From assembly GCA_963726755.1 (NCBI GenBank), contig CAVSDB010000001.1, positions 434,001 through 498,000 on the forward strand: 64,000 nt of DNA, read 5' to 3'. The notes under the pieces were generated by a model. That model did not search any database. It worked only from the letters and a program-made list of their open reading frames with translations, and was not told the DNA's origin. A program made the translations under genes and the position numbers. This document shows positions 28,683 through 37,617 of the stretch, piece after piece (position 1 is the stretch's first letter; every line of letters starts with the position of its first letter). Source of the DNA: DATKIY01 sp963726755 (GTDB lineage Bacteria > Actinomycetota > Actinomycetes > JAHEKZ01).

Positions 28683-29587
28683 GGGTCGAGATTAGTCCCG
28701 GGGCGAACGACGAGGACCGGACATCGGGAGTGTTGCAGCAACGAATGACTCGTGGAGCCGAGCACCAACCGCGAAAGCCCGCCGTGGCCGCGACTGCCAA
28801 CGACGACTAACTCGGCGTTGCCGGACACCTCGGCCAGCACCTTGCTGGCATTGCCATGTTCGAAGTGTTCCTCGACTGCGACGTCGGGGAACTGCTCACG
28901 CAACCCCGCGACCGTCTCTGCCATATCGAGTCGCTCCTCGTCCATCGCGCCGTCCGTCAACGCGTTGGGCAGCGTCATGCCTGCTGGATCGATGGTCGGT
29001 CCGTTCCAGATGTGCAGCAGCGTCAGGCCAATGCCCCGCAGTGACGCGGCCTCGAAGGCAGCCTGTGCAGCCTGAACCGACACCTCAGAGCCATCGATGC
29101 CGACGACGACGCGTGGGTCGTGGCCGTCGACCTCATGGGTGGTCGCGGTGTGGGGGACAACCGCAACGGGACACGGCGCGTGCGTGACGCACTGAATGCT
29201 GATGGAACCGAGGATCAGTTCGCTCAATGCGTTCACGCCGTCTGTCCCGACGACGAGCATCGCGGCAGTTTCTGACGCTTCGACGAGAATGCTGGCAGGG
29301 GGACCTGCTTGAAGTTCGCCGACGACCTCGATGTCGGGATGGCTGGCGCGGGCGCGTTCGACCGAGTGGTCTAGGACGTGTTGGGCAGCCTGCTGTAGTG
29401 CCGAGTCGTCCGGGGTCATGACTGCTGGCCCCATGGCGACAGGGGGAATGGGGACCGACCAAGCGTGGACCACACGGAGGGGAAGTTTGCGGAGCGACGC
29501 CTCGGTCGCTGCCCAATGCACGGCGGCCATGGCGGGATCGGAGCCGTCGATCCCCACGACGATTGACGGGCGAGTGACTGGGTTCAT
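28679..29587 (-). CDS. Tandem universal stress protein (two Usp domains)
   Basis: 302 residues with two Usp domains. Domain 1 (residues ~8-145) begins SIVVGIDGSDPAMAAVHWA and domain 2 (~158-300) begins PRVVVGIDGSEVSVQAA. Domain 2 ends with a full ATP-loop, VVGSRGHGGLSRLVLGSTSH. The first domain's loop is degenerate (VVGTDGVNALSELILGSIS). GAGGAGG six bases before 29587 sets the start. Two-domain Usps of this type are hypoxia- or dormancy-related in actinobacteria. It is co-transcribed with orn. Confidence 0.92.
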   Translation of the reverse strand: MNPVTRPSIVVGIDGSDPAMAAVHWAATEASLRKLPLRVVHAWSVPIPPVAMGPAVMTPDDSALQQAAQHVLDHSVERARASHPDIEVVGELQAGPPASILVEASETAAMLVVGTDGVNALSELILGSISIQCVTHAPCPVAVVPHTATTHEVDGHDPRVVVGIDGSEVSVQAAQAAFEAASLRGIGLTLLHIWNGPTIDPAGMTLPNALTDGAMDEERLDMAETVAGLREQFPDVAVEEHFEHGNASKVLAEVSGNAELVVVGSRGHGGLSRLVLGSTSHSLLQHSRCPVLVVRPGTNLDP

Positions 29588-29665
29588 GAGCGCCTCCTCG
29601 ACCTCATCCACGTCAATTTTCGCACGAACGGACCAGACCGGCCGGGCGAAAGGTCCTGAAGATAC

Positions 29666-29741
29666 TGGTGCCCCCGGTTGGAATCGAACCAACGGCCAAC
29701 TGCTTAGAAGGCAGGCGCTCTATCCGCTGAGCTACGGGGGC
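29666..29741 (-). tRNA. tRNA-Arg (TCT anticodon), CCA encoded
   Basis: The reverse complement folds as a cloverleaf with acceptor GCCCCCG/CGGGGGC, D arm TAGCTCAGCGGATAGAGC, anticodon loop CCTTCTAAG and T loop GTTGGTTCGATTCCAAC. Unlike the tRNA-Lys gene in this window, the 3' CCA is encoded (29666-29668). Confidence 0.95.
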
Positions 29742-29814
29742 AAGGCGGACCAAGTGTAGGGGAGAATTTCTTCGCCGCTTGGGCGTAGGTTGGTGATTCA
29801 ACCAAGGAGTGGAC

Positions 29815-31296
29815 ATGAGCGCTATGAATGCGGCACCAGTTGATGCGTTGATCGGTGGAAAGTGGGTAGCGGGGTCCGCTGGCACCTTCGAAGTGCTCTC
29901 CCCGCATTCGCGTGAGGTGGTCAACGTCGTCGCTCGCTGCGACCCCTCTGATGTGGACCTGGCAGTTGCGGCCGCGAGAGAGGCTCAGCCGGCGTGGGCC
30001 GGGCTCCCGATCATCGAACGCTCTAAGATTCTGCGCCGAATTCACCAACTGTTCCTGGAACGCGCCGAACCGATTGCGCAGATGCTTACCGCAGAGATCG
30101 GCAAGACGATTACCGATTCTCGCGAGGAGGTCTACGAGTACTCGGCACCGTCATACAACAAAGCCGCCGAAGAGATTCTCCGCCACCGAGGACTGTCACT
30201 TCCGTCGACGCAGGAGCAGACAACGAACAAGCGACTCGTCCTTGGTCACCGTCCACTCGGGGTCGTCGGCGTCATCACTCCCTACAACTTCCCAACGGAT
30301 ATCGCCTCCATCGCGTTGGCTCACATCATCGCGGCGGGAAACACCGCCGTGTGGAAGCCGTCGGAGTATGCGCCGGTGAGTTGCGCCATGGTTGCTCAGC
30401 TGTTTGAGGAGGCTGGCCTACCGCCAGGCGTGGTGAACGTGGTCCAGGGCCTCGGTGATGTTGGCGCCGCGATCGTCTCTCACGATGACGTTGACGGAAT
30501 CTTCTTCACTGGGTCAACCAAGACTGGCGAACAGATTGCTCGCGCGGCTGCGCTCAAGCCGCACTTGCTTGAACTCGGTGGAGATGGTCCCTTCATCATC
30601 TTGGGCGATGCGGATGTTGATGCCGCCGTCGATGGCGCGATGAATGGCTGTTTCTACTACTCGGGCCAAGTGTGCACGTCGGCCGAGCGACTCCTGGTTC
30701 ACGAGGATGTGTACGACGAGTTCGTTGCCAAGCTGAAGGCGAAGGCCGCCGAGTTGCGAATTGGCGACCCAGCCGATGAAGCCACTGAGATGGGGCCACT
30801 GTGCAATGACGCGACCCTCAAGCGGGTTGTCGAGCATGTCGCTGACGCACGCGAACGCGGGGCTGAGATCGTGCAGTTCGGACCCGAGGAGGAGCTGTAC
30901 TTCCCGGCGACAATTCTGACCGGCGTGACTGAAGAGATGCTCATCATGCAGGAGGAGACCTTCGGCCCGGTCGCTCCCATCATGAAGATCTCGTCCGCTG
31001 AGCAGGCGATAGAAATTGCTAACCGCAGCGAGTTGGGTCTGATTGCGTCGCTGTGGACCCGTGACCTTGCCACTGCGTGGCGCGTTGGCGAAGCGCTGCC
31101 GCACGGCTCGGTGAACATCAACGAGACCAGCAACTACTGGGACCAACTCGCACCGTTTGGTGGCACCGGCAAGAGCGGTGTGGGACGTGAGTTGTCGCAG
31201 TGGTTCCTGGAGTCCTTCACCGAGCGCAAGCTCTTGGTGTTCGACCTGGGTGACAGCGACGTGAAGTACAACCGCCGCGCTGAAGGTGGCTGGTAA
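29815..31296 (+). CDS. Aldehyde dehydrogenase family protein
   Basis: 493 residues. An NAD(P)-dependent oxidation of an aldehyde to the acid is expected. The general-base Glu253 (LLELGGDGPF) and nucleophile Cys287 (GQVCTSAERL) are present, as are the cofactor-binding VITPYNFP and FFTGSTKTGE motifs. AAGGAG lies 5 bases before the ATG at 29815. The sequence looks closer to semialdehyde or lactaldehyde dehydrogenases than to the DUF779-linked enzyme at 34-35.5 kb. Substrate unknown. It converges on the CocE-type gene. Confidence 0.92.
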   Translation: MSAMNAAPVDALIGGKWVAGSAGTFEVLSPHSREVVNVVARCDPSDVDLAVAAAREAQPAWAGLPIIERSKILRRIHQLFLERAEPIAQMLTAEIGKTITDSREEVYEYSAPSYNKAAEEILRHRGLSLPSTQEQTTNKRLVLGHRPLGVVGVITPYNFPTDIASIALAHIIAAGNTAVWKPSEYAPVSCAMVAQLFEEAGLPPGVVNVVQGLGDVGAAIVSHDDVDGIFFTGSTKTGEQIARAAALKPHLLELGGDGPFIILGDADVDAAVDGAMNGCFYYSGQVCTSAERLLVHEDVYDEFVAKLKAKAAELRIGDPADEATEMGPLCNDATLKRVVEHVADARERGAEIVQFGPEEELYFPATILTGVTEEMLIMQEETFGPVAPIMKISSAEQAIEIANRSELGLIASLWTRDLATAWRVGEALPHGSVNINETSNYWDQLAPFGGTGKSGVGRELSQWFLESFTERKLLVFDLGDSDVKYNRRAEGGW

Positions 31297-31313
31297 GTCG
31301 CCGGGCGGTTGAT

Positions 31314-32972
31314 CTAGGGCAGAACCCTCAGGACCAGGGAACTGGGAGTGACCTCGCTGGAAGTAAGAACTTGCGTGCTCTTCGTCGTCTCGACTGCCGT
31401 CCAGCGGTTCTCGCCGGTGCCGGGGTGGGGCACAAATTCGGGGTAGTCGCTGCTGAACAATGCCAGGCAAAGGCTGTGCCCAGGTTGGACTCGGTAGCCA
31501 ACGTGACCCATCTCGATGCTGACGGGAGCACGACCACTCGGATCGTGGAGCGTGGCCTGCCCACGTACGACTAGCCGCGCCGAGCCGTCCGGTGCAACAT
31601 CGAACAGTTTGGCGAAGACATCCGTGGACGGAGCGGTGGACGAGACGGTTACCCGCAGTTCCACCGGGCCGGCCACATCGAGGGGGTTGGCGAACGCCGC
31701 AGACACAAAACTCAGCACGTCCGGCCGTTCGAGCATGCTGTGCTCGTCCGGGTACCAGCGCAGGAACGCGAACGAGTCCTCAACGGAGGAAGGCACCAGG
31801 TCGCCGGGATCGTGAACCCACGAAGCGACGTCGCCCTCAGCTGCGATTGCATCGCCGAGAACTCCGCGTCCCACCTGAGCATCAGACAGGTTGGACAGGA
31901 GAAGGAGCACCTCGGTCGCCTCTGGCGGTGGCCAGCTGGATGACTCCCGGTATCCGGCGTGACCGAGGTGCCACGAGACTTTGGGGATGGAGTCCTCGGA
32001 GCGGATCCCCTTGAGGAAGACGTCGAAGAAGTCGAGCGCCGGTGTCACGTATTTGACCATCAGTCGGTCTATTGCGGATTCACTCACGAGGTGGTCGTCC
32101 ATGGGCTGGATCGGCGCATCTGACAGGTGGTAGTTCTCGTGATCCACCGAGTCCGCGGATAGGTACTGGTGCTTGGCCCAGTCGCTTCGATTCGAAAGTG
32201 TGCAGTAGTCGCGCATCGAGGGGATGAGGATGTTGTCGAACCAGCCAACAACATGCAGAACGGGCACTGGCGAGGCGTCGAAAGGGTGCCCGAACGGGAA
32301 CGAGTCGATGGCCTGAGCCTTAGGCACCAGCTTGTCGTAGAGGCGGGAACGTGCCCCGATGCGGACGAACGCCTCCTCGAAGATCGCGGTGATCGGTCGT
32401 CGGTCATAGTCCAACGGAAAGTCCTGGATCTCGTTGTCCACCCAGTAGTGCGCTAGGTAGTCAGCGGCCACCAACCAGGGCACATCCGACGTGGCTCCGT
32501 GGGTTGGCTCCCGGAACAGATCCGCACTCGTCACCCGCGGGACGATCGCCTTCAATGCCGGATGCTCGGCACTGAGAGCAGCCCACTGCGTGAAGCCGTA
32601 GTACGAGTCACCGAACATCCCCACGACTCCGTTGGACCATTGCTGCTGCGTGATCCACTCGATGGAGTCGTATCCGTCTTCGCACTCGTTCACCAAACCG
32701 ACGGTCTCGCCGCCGGACCGGAACTTTCCGCGAACGTCCTGAACGACGACCGCGTAGCCACGAGATGTGAAGTGAGGTGCGACTCGGTCCATTAAGACGT
32801 ATCGGCTGTCCTTGTCATAGGGGAGTCGGACCAAGACGGTCTCCACCGCTGTGTCTTCCGCCGGCAGGTACACATCTGACGCGATCGCGACACCGTCTCG
32901 CATGGGAACCATGTACTGCGTGGCGTTCGGAGGCACCGGCTCAGCCTTGACCCGAATCACATCTTCACCCAT
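31314..32972 (-). CDS. CocE/NonD family hydrolase (X-Pro dipeptidyl-peptidase-like)
   Basis: 552 residues. The N-terminal alpha/beta-hydrolase domain opens with PMRDGVAIASDVYLPAED and has the nucleophile Ser123 in MFGDSYYGFTQWAAL. The acid and histidine are probably in HVVGWFDNILIP and SVDHENYHLSD. The C-terminal jelly-roll domain is typical of cocaine-esterase/glutaryl-acylase relatives (VELRVTVSSTAPSTDVFAKL, GHSLCLALFSSDYPEF). It hydrolyses an ester or amide of unknown identity. No signal peptide is present. Confidence 0.9.
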   Translation of the reverse strand: MGEDVIRVKAEPVPPNATQYMVPMRDGVAIASDVYLPAEDTAVETVLVRLPYDKDSRYVLMDRVAPHFTSRGYAVVVQDVRGKFRSGGETVGLVNECEDGYDSIEWITQQQWSNGVVGMFGDSYYGFTQWAALSAEHPALKAIVPRVTSADLFREPTHGATSDVPWLVAADYLAHYWVDNEIQDFPLDYDRRPITAIFEEAFVRIGARSRLYDKLVPKAQAIDSFPFGHPFDASPVPVLHVVGWFDNILIPSMRDYCTLSNRSDWAKHQYLSADSVDHENYHLSDAPIQPMDDHLVSESAIDRLMVKYVTPALDFFDVFLKGIRSEDSIPKVSWHLGHAGYRESSSWPPPEATEVLLLLSNLSDAQVGRGVLGDAIAAEGDVASWVHDPGDLVPSSVEDSFAFLRWYPDEHSMLERPDVLSFVSAAFANPLDVAGPVELRVTVSSTAPSTDVFAKLFDVAPDGSARLVVRGQATLHDPSGRAPVSIEMGHVGYRVQPGHSLCLALFSSDYPEFVPHPGTGENRWTAVETTKSTQVLTSSEVTPSSLVLRVLP

Positions 32973-32993
32973 TCCGAACCTCCTGCGGTGAAT

Positions 32994-33614
32994 CTAACCA
33001 ATGACGGCAGGAGCCAGACCCGATTCGGCGAGCAAGGCTTCGACCAAGGCGTCGTGTTCGCCCCGAACGAGGTCACCGATGGGGTCAGGGCTGTACTTCA
33101 ACAAGTGGTCGGGGGACAGCGACATCGCCGCACGCATCGCGAGAAGGCGGCGCCGCTCCGGGTCGTGCTCGTCCCGGTAGACCAGCCGTCCGCAGCGCAA
33201 GCGTCGGGCTTGGCCGACGCGCAGTGGGATGTAGAGGACGAGCAGGATCAACGCCGGAATCGCGAACGTCAGCAGTCCGAGCGCAAGGGCGAGGCGGTGG
33301 ATGGCGGTATCGCCGGTGAGCGCCAGCTCAACCACATTGCCGCCACTCGCGGAGCCAGCAGAGCGCAGTGCGCCTGCGATCTCGTCACCTACGACCGGGG
33401 TTCCGGAGAGTGCGTCCGCAGCAGCACCGAAACTGTTCTGGAGAGCCGTTCCGGCGCTTTGGGCAGAGTCGGTAACCACGCTGAGGTTCTCGACGAGCCG
33501 GTAGACGCCTCGACCCAGCCACGCGAGGAAGATCAGAGCGAGCACGACCAAAACATCACGTGCGATCGTTGACCGCCGCTGTCTTGGTTCTGAGGGGTAG
33601 GGGGACCAGGACAC
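32994..33614 (-). CDS. Hypothetical membrane protein
   Basis: 206 residues with two strong transmembrane helices (about 18-36 and 112-132) flanking an extracytoplasmic, small-residue-rich segment (DALSGTPVVGDEIAGALRSA). A charged cytoplasmic C-terminus (RLVYRDEHDPERRRLLAMRA) follows. I do not recognise a named family, though similar proteins occur in actinobacteria. It sits 21 bases upstream of the CocE-type gene and may be co-transcribed with it. Confidence 0.7.
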   Translation of the reverse strand: MSWSPYPSEPRQRRSTIARDVLVVLALIFLAWLGRGVYRLVENLSVVTDSAQSAGTALQNSFGAAADALSGTPVVGDEIAGALRSAGSASGGNVVELALTGDTAIHRLALALGLLTFAIPALILLVLYIPLRVGQARRLRCGRLVYRDEHDPERRRLLAMRAAMSLSPDHLLKYSPDPIGDLVRGEHDALVEALLAESGLAPAVIG

Positions 33615-33662
33615 GGCAGACCTCCAGCAGGTCGGGTTACGGCGGGACGATGACTGTTCTGG

Positions 33663-34028
33663 TCAAAGCGTGCCTGGCGCGACCTGGCAACTCGACGAGC
33701 GGGTCACGAAGTGCCGTTCGTCGCCTGCGGCTAGCGAGAACCCTTCCGGCGGGCCGTCGGCGACGTCGAGCAGGAACTGATCGTGACCCCATGCCTTATC
33801 GAGTTGGTAGTCGATGTAGAACGGGCAGCCGTCGATCTCACCGAGTAGCACGTCGCCGTCACCTACAAGGAACTCGCCGTCGGGGTAGCACATCGGTGTG
33901 CTTCCGGCACAACAACCGCCGGATTGTACGAACATCACTGAGCCCCCGACCGCGGCGCGCAGGCCGTTGATGGCACTGCGCGCCGCCGGGGTAGCCGTGA
34001 TGCGGACCGGCTCAACCGTTTGAGACAT
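33663..34028 (-). CDS. DUF779 family protein
   Basis: 121 residues with the cysteine-rich DUF779 pattern FVQSGGCCAGSTPMCYPDGEF. In bacteria these proteins are almost always encoded beside an aldehyde dehydrogenase, as here (6 bases after it). The function is unknown; a role in maturation or protection of the enzyme has been guessed from context. The three cysteines could bind a metal, which is inference. Confidence 0.9.
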   Translation of the reverse strand: MSQTVEPVRITATPAARSAINGLRAAVGGSVMFVQSGGCCAGSTPMCYPDGEFLVGDGDVLLGEIDGCPFYIDYQLDKAWGHDQFLLDVADGPPEGFSLAAGDERHFVTRSSSCQVAPGTL

Positions 34029-34034
34029 AGAGAC

Positions 34035-35555
34035 TCAGAACAGTCCGAGCGGCTTGGTGCTGTAACTGACGAGCAGGTTCTTCGTCTGGCTGTAGTGGTC
34101 GAGCATCATGCGGTGGTTCTCCCGCCCTATGCCGGAGATCTTGTAGCCGCCGAATGCCGCGCCTGCTGGGTACTCGTGGTAACAGTTCGTCCACACCCGA
34201 CCCGCCTTGATCTTGCGACCCATCGTGTAGGCGCGTGAACCGTCACGTGTCCACACTCCGGCCCCGAGACCGTAGAGGGTGTCATTGGCAATCTCGAGTG
34301 CTTCGGCGTCGTCCTTGAAGGTGGTGACGGCGAGCACCGGCCCGAAGATCTCCTCCTGGAACACGCGCATCTTGTTGTGTCCCTTGAGCACAGTCGGCTG
34401 GAAGTAGTACCCGTCGGCAAATTCGCCGCCGACCTGAGCACGTTCGCCGCCAATGAGCACCTCGGCACCTTCGTTCTTGCCAATCTCGACGTAGGACGTG
34501 ATCTTCTCCAACTGCTGAGCAGATACCTGAGCTCCAAGCTGGGTATCGGTGTCCAGTGGATTGCCCTGCTTGATGGCTGCGATGCGGCCAAGGGCACGTG
34601 CCATGAACTCGTCGTAGATGTCCTGCTGGATGAGTGCCCTTGACGGGGCCGTGCAAACCTCACCCTTGTTGAAGGCGTAGAGCACGAGACCCTCGACGGC
34701 CTTGTCTAGGAACTCATCATCGTGGGCCATCACGTCGCTGAAGAAGATGTTCGGCGACTTGCCGCCGAGTTCGACGGTTGACGGGATGAGGTTCTGTGCT
34801 GCGTACTGCATGATCAGCCTGCCGGTCACGGTCTCGCCGGTGAAGCCGATCTTGGCGATTCGTGAGTTCGTCGCGAGCGCTTTGCCGATCTCGGCACCTG
34901 GACCGTTGACGACGTTGATGACACCTGGTGGCAAGACGTCCTCGAGGATCTCCATGAGCTTGAGGATCGACCACGGAGTCGGCGATGCCGGCTTCATGAC
35001 CGAGCAGTTGCCAGCCGCGAGCGCGGGTGCGAGCTTCCAGGCCGCCATGAGTAGTGGGAAGTTGAACGGGATGATCTGGCCGACGACGCCTAGGGGCTCG
35101 CGGAAGTGATACGCGATGAGATCTTTGTTGATCTCGGTCGAGCGACCTTCTTCGGAGCGAGCCGCAGCAGCGAAGTACCGGAAGTGATCCACGACTAGCG
35201 GCAGGTCAGCGCCCAGAGTCTCGCGGACCGGCTTGCCGTTCTCCCAGCTTTCGGCGACAGCGAGCATCTCCTTGTTGGCGTCGATCGCGTCGGCGATGGC
35301 GTTGAGCACCGCGGAGCGTTCGGTGGCTGAGGCTTCGCCCCATGCATCCTTCGCGGCATGTGCTGCGTCCAGAGCCAACTCAATGTCAGCGGGAGTGGAC
35401 TGTGCGATCTCGGCGATCGGGCGAGCGGTGGCTGGGCTCAGGTCTACTCGATACTTCCCATCTGTTGGTGCGAGCCACTTTCCCCCGATGAAGTTGTCAT
35501 ACCGAGGGTTGACAGTGACGATGCTTTCCGATTGACCGGGGGCGGCGTACTTCAT
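34035..35555 (-). CDS. NAD-dependent aldehyde dehydrogenase (ExaC/AdhA type)
   Basis: 506 residues. Glu262 (VELGGKSPNIFF) and Cys301 (NKGEVCTAPSR) are the catalytic pair, and the cofactor motifs IIPFNFP and KIGFTGETVTG are intact. The C-terminal ATGAAFGGY-like segment (YPAGAAFGGYKISGIGREN) fits acetaldehyde/chloroacetaldehyde dehydrogenases of the ExaC group, which are linked to DUF779 partners. It likely oxidises acetaldehyde or another short aldehyde. It is the first gene of a two-gene operon. Confidence 0.94.
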   Translation of the reverse strand: MKYAAPGQSESIVTVNPRYDNFIGGKWLAPTDGKYRVDLSPATARPIAEIAQSTPADIELALDAAHAAKDAWGEASATERSAVLNAIADAIDANKEMLAVAESWENGKPVRETLGADLPLVVDHFRYFAAAARSEEGRSTEINKDLIAYHFREPLGVVGQIIPFNFPLLMAAWKLAPALAAGNCSVMKPASPTPWSILKLMEILEDVLPPGVINVVNGPGAEIGKALATNSRIAKIGFTGETVTGRLIMQYAAQNLIPSTVELGGKSPNIFFSDVMAHDDEFLDKAVEGLVLYAFNKGEVCTAPSRALIQQDIYDEFMARALGRIAAIKQGNPLDTDTQLGAQVSAQQLEKITSYVEIGKNEGAEVLIGGERAQVGGEFADGYYFQPTVLKGHNKMRVFQEEIFGPVLAVTTFKDDAEALEIANDTLYGLGAGVWTRDGSRAYTMGRKIKAGRVWTNCYHEYPAGAAFGGYKISGIGRENHRMMLDHYSQTKNLLVSYSTKPLGLF

Positions 35556-35735
35556 GACGTTCTCCCTTGTTCCTGTAGGAATTGGGCCTCGTCGTAGACG
35601 GGGCGACCCCCGCGCGTGTGCCGATCGGCAGCGGCGCAGGGCGCCTAACCCCCATCAGACCCGAACAGTAGGGAGGAGGTGAGAGGCGAAGGTCCCCCTT
35701 GTTTGGAGGCGCCGCTCCGCTGGAAGAGTGTACGG

Positions 35736-36488
35736 CTAGCGATATTCGGGGTTTGGGTGGTCTGGGTCCTCGAGGTTCCAGTTGAACGTCACGTTGCCCT
35801 GGGCAGGAAGTCCGCCCGCGTCTTTGAGCGCTCGTGCGGTGTGCAGCAGATTCCATGCGGCGAACACGGTGTTGCGCGTTGTCCAGTGGTTCTGCGCTCC
35901 GCGGTTGTCGTCCAGATACGACGGACCGGGACCAGCTTCCCCGTTCCAGTAGGAGTCTGACTGCGGTGGGATTGTGAAGCCGATGTGTTGCAAGGCGTAC
36001 ATCATCTGCGCGGCGCAGTGCTTGCCGCCGTCCTCGTTGCCAGTGATGAGCACGCCGCCGGCCTTGCCGTAGTACGACCACTGACCTTTGTCGTTGAGAT
36101 CGCTCGACCAGCCGTAGAGGCGTTCGATGATCAGGCGGGTCGTCGACGCTTGGTCGCCGAGCCAGATCGGTGTCGCGAGTACGACGATGTTGGCTGGCTC
36201 GATGAGGCTTCGGTAGATGTCCGGGAAGTCGTCGACTGGCCAGCCCTGCTCTCGCATGTCGGGGTAGACGCCGGGAGGAATGACGTGATCGACCGTGCGC
36301 ACGACGTCAACCTTTGCGCCGACTCCAGCCATGATGTGCTGACTGATATCGATCAGCGCCTGAGTGTGGCTGATTTCAGGTGACCGCTTGAGGGTTCCGT
36401 TGATGAAGACGGCTCTCAGATCCGAGAAGTCGGTGGTGTTCGACGCGATCTCGGAGTCAATGAAGGCTTGGACTGAGGCGGGCAGCAT
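35736..36488 (-). CDS. NAD(P)H-dependent FMN reductase / flavodoxin-fold protein
   Basis: 250 residues with a flavodoxin-like fold. The first strand and phosphate loop are RAVFINGTLKRSPEISHTQAL, and the flavin-ring loop is LATPIWLGDQASTTRLIIERL. The mid-protein GKAGGVLITGNEDGGKHCA is typical of NADPH-dependent FMN reductase family proteins of actinobacteria. It probably reduces quinones or flavins; the partner is unknown. The 180-bp gap between it and the ALDH gene shows no ORF or clear motif. Confidence 0.82.
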   Translation of the reverse strand: MLPASVQAFIDSEIASNTTDFSDLRAVFINGTLKRSPEISHTQALIDISQHIMAGVGAKVDVVRTVDHVIPPGVYPDMREQGWPVDDFPDIYRSLIEPANIVVLATPIWLGDQASTTRLIIERLYGWSSDLNDKGQWSYYGKAGGVLITGNEDGGKHCAAQMMYALQHIGFTIPPQSDSYWNGEAGPGPSYLDDNRGAQNHWTTRNTVFAAWNLLHTARALKDAGGLPAQGNVTFNWNLEDPDHPNPEYR

Positions 36489-36542
36489 GGCTGCTCCCTT
36501 CGGGAGGCGACGCTGCAGTCTAGAACTCAGCGAACATCGGCG

Positions 36543-37533
36543 TCAGACTGCAGATCTCCGGGCCAGAGCCGTACGGACGCGTGAGACGACATAATCGGGC
36601 CGTTCGACAAGGTCATGCCAGGTCACTGCTAGGACGATCCAACCTGCCAGTTGCAGGTCGATGGCCTTCGCGTCGTCCGCGCGACGACGTTCAGGCGTTC
36701 GGTGGTAGGCCCACCCTTGTACCTCGATCGCAACTTTCTCTTGGACGAAGGCGAGATCAACTTTGTGCGCGCGATCGGCCGTCTCAATCACGTGATTGGC
36801 AACGAACCATCCGAGGCCAGCGGCCTGCAGAATCCGATGACAAAGGCGCTCGGCCTCGGACGCAGCCAAGTCGGCGGCGCTTGCCGACCAGACGTCGAGC
36901 CTGTCGCGAGCCCCTGCGCGTCGAGGCCTCGACGGCAGCTGTCAGCGAAGGTAGGTCAATGACCTCGAGCACCAACAAGCGGTCGATCAGTTCCTGCGCC
37001 TTGGTGAGCGGAAGTTCGTGCGCGAGGTCGGCAGCGGTGCGCAGTCGCGTCGTGACCGGGAGCCCGCCGACTTTGGTGACATCTGACGTCGGTAACTCCA
37101 GGCGAGCGAGGCGAAGTTTGGCGACCGGCCACCTTCGCCGCGTGTCGGTCGGAAGTGCGACCACGATCGGCCACGTTTGCGGGAGCCATCCTCGGAGTGC
37201 GGCAGCGGACGTGCCCATGACTGCGCCGTCTGGACCGGCCGATAGGACTCCCGCCCACGCCCAGGTGAGCCACGTGATCGGCGCTGCGTTCGCAACGTAG
37301 ATCGAGGTGAGTACCCGCGACCACGCGGCAGATGCCAGCCGTCCGTCGATCTGGCGCGCGGAGAAGCCAAACGAGAGGGCTTGGCTCCTAGTGAATGCTC
37401 CGGCCTGCCGGCGTGCCCGAGCTTGTAGTGCCGCCTCGGGACCTGGTCTGGTGCTCACGCGTGCCAGGCGTCGCGGCAACGCTGGCAAAGGCGTGGCCGT
37501 GACGCGGGATCTGTGGACGAATGCAGCGTCCAC
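36543..37533 (-). CDS. DUF559 protein with AbiEi-like N-terminal region (frameshifted)
   Basis: The N-terminal part has a winged-helix-like start (RQAGAFTRSQALSFGFSARQ) and the body of actinobacterial proteins annotated as type IV TA AbiEi family antitoxin-domain proteins. The C-terminal ~100 residues are DUF559, a restriction-endonuclease-like fold (KVDLAFVQEKVAIEVQGWAY, DDAKAIDLQLAGWIVLAVTW). The frame breaks at 36879-36884 (one extra base in GGCAAG), separating GSRQARRLV from ASAADLAASEAERLC. No toxin gene is adjacent, so I would not call it an antitoxin. Function unknown. Confidence 0.75.
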
Positions 37534-37547
37534 CGCCCCAGCGCCGC

Positions 37548-37596
37548 CAACTTTGGAAACGTGCCTACCTCTCAGGTGGGTACGTTTCCAAAGTTG
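37548..37596. terminator. 23-bp hairpin between two minus-strand genes
   Basis: Arms 37548-37570 and 37574-37596 pair over 23 bp with only two G-U wobbles around a 3-base loop (CTC). It lies downstream of the decarboxylase stop (37618) and upstream of the DUF559 gene start (37533). No U tract follows on either strand. It is best read as a U-less terminator, possibly with a regulatory role for the DUF559 gene. Confidence 0.6.
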
Positions 37597-37617
37597 ACGT
37601 CCCGAGCTGGCTGAGTT

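Noticed and set aside
28679..29692. Universal stress protein starting at 29692
   Set aside because: That extension would run through the tRNA-Arg gene; the ATG at 29587 has a strong GAGGAGG.
36543..37533. Type IV toxin-antitoxin (AbiE-like) system
   Set aside because: Only the antitoxin-like N-terminal region and a DUF559 domain are present, and no AbiEii-type toxin gene is adjacent.
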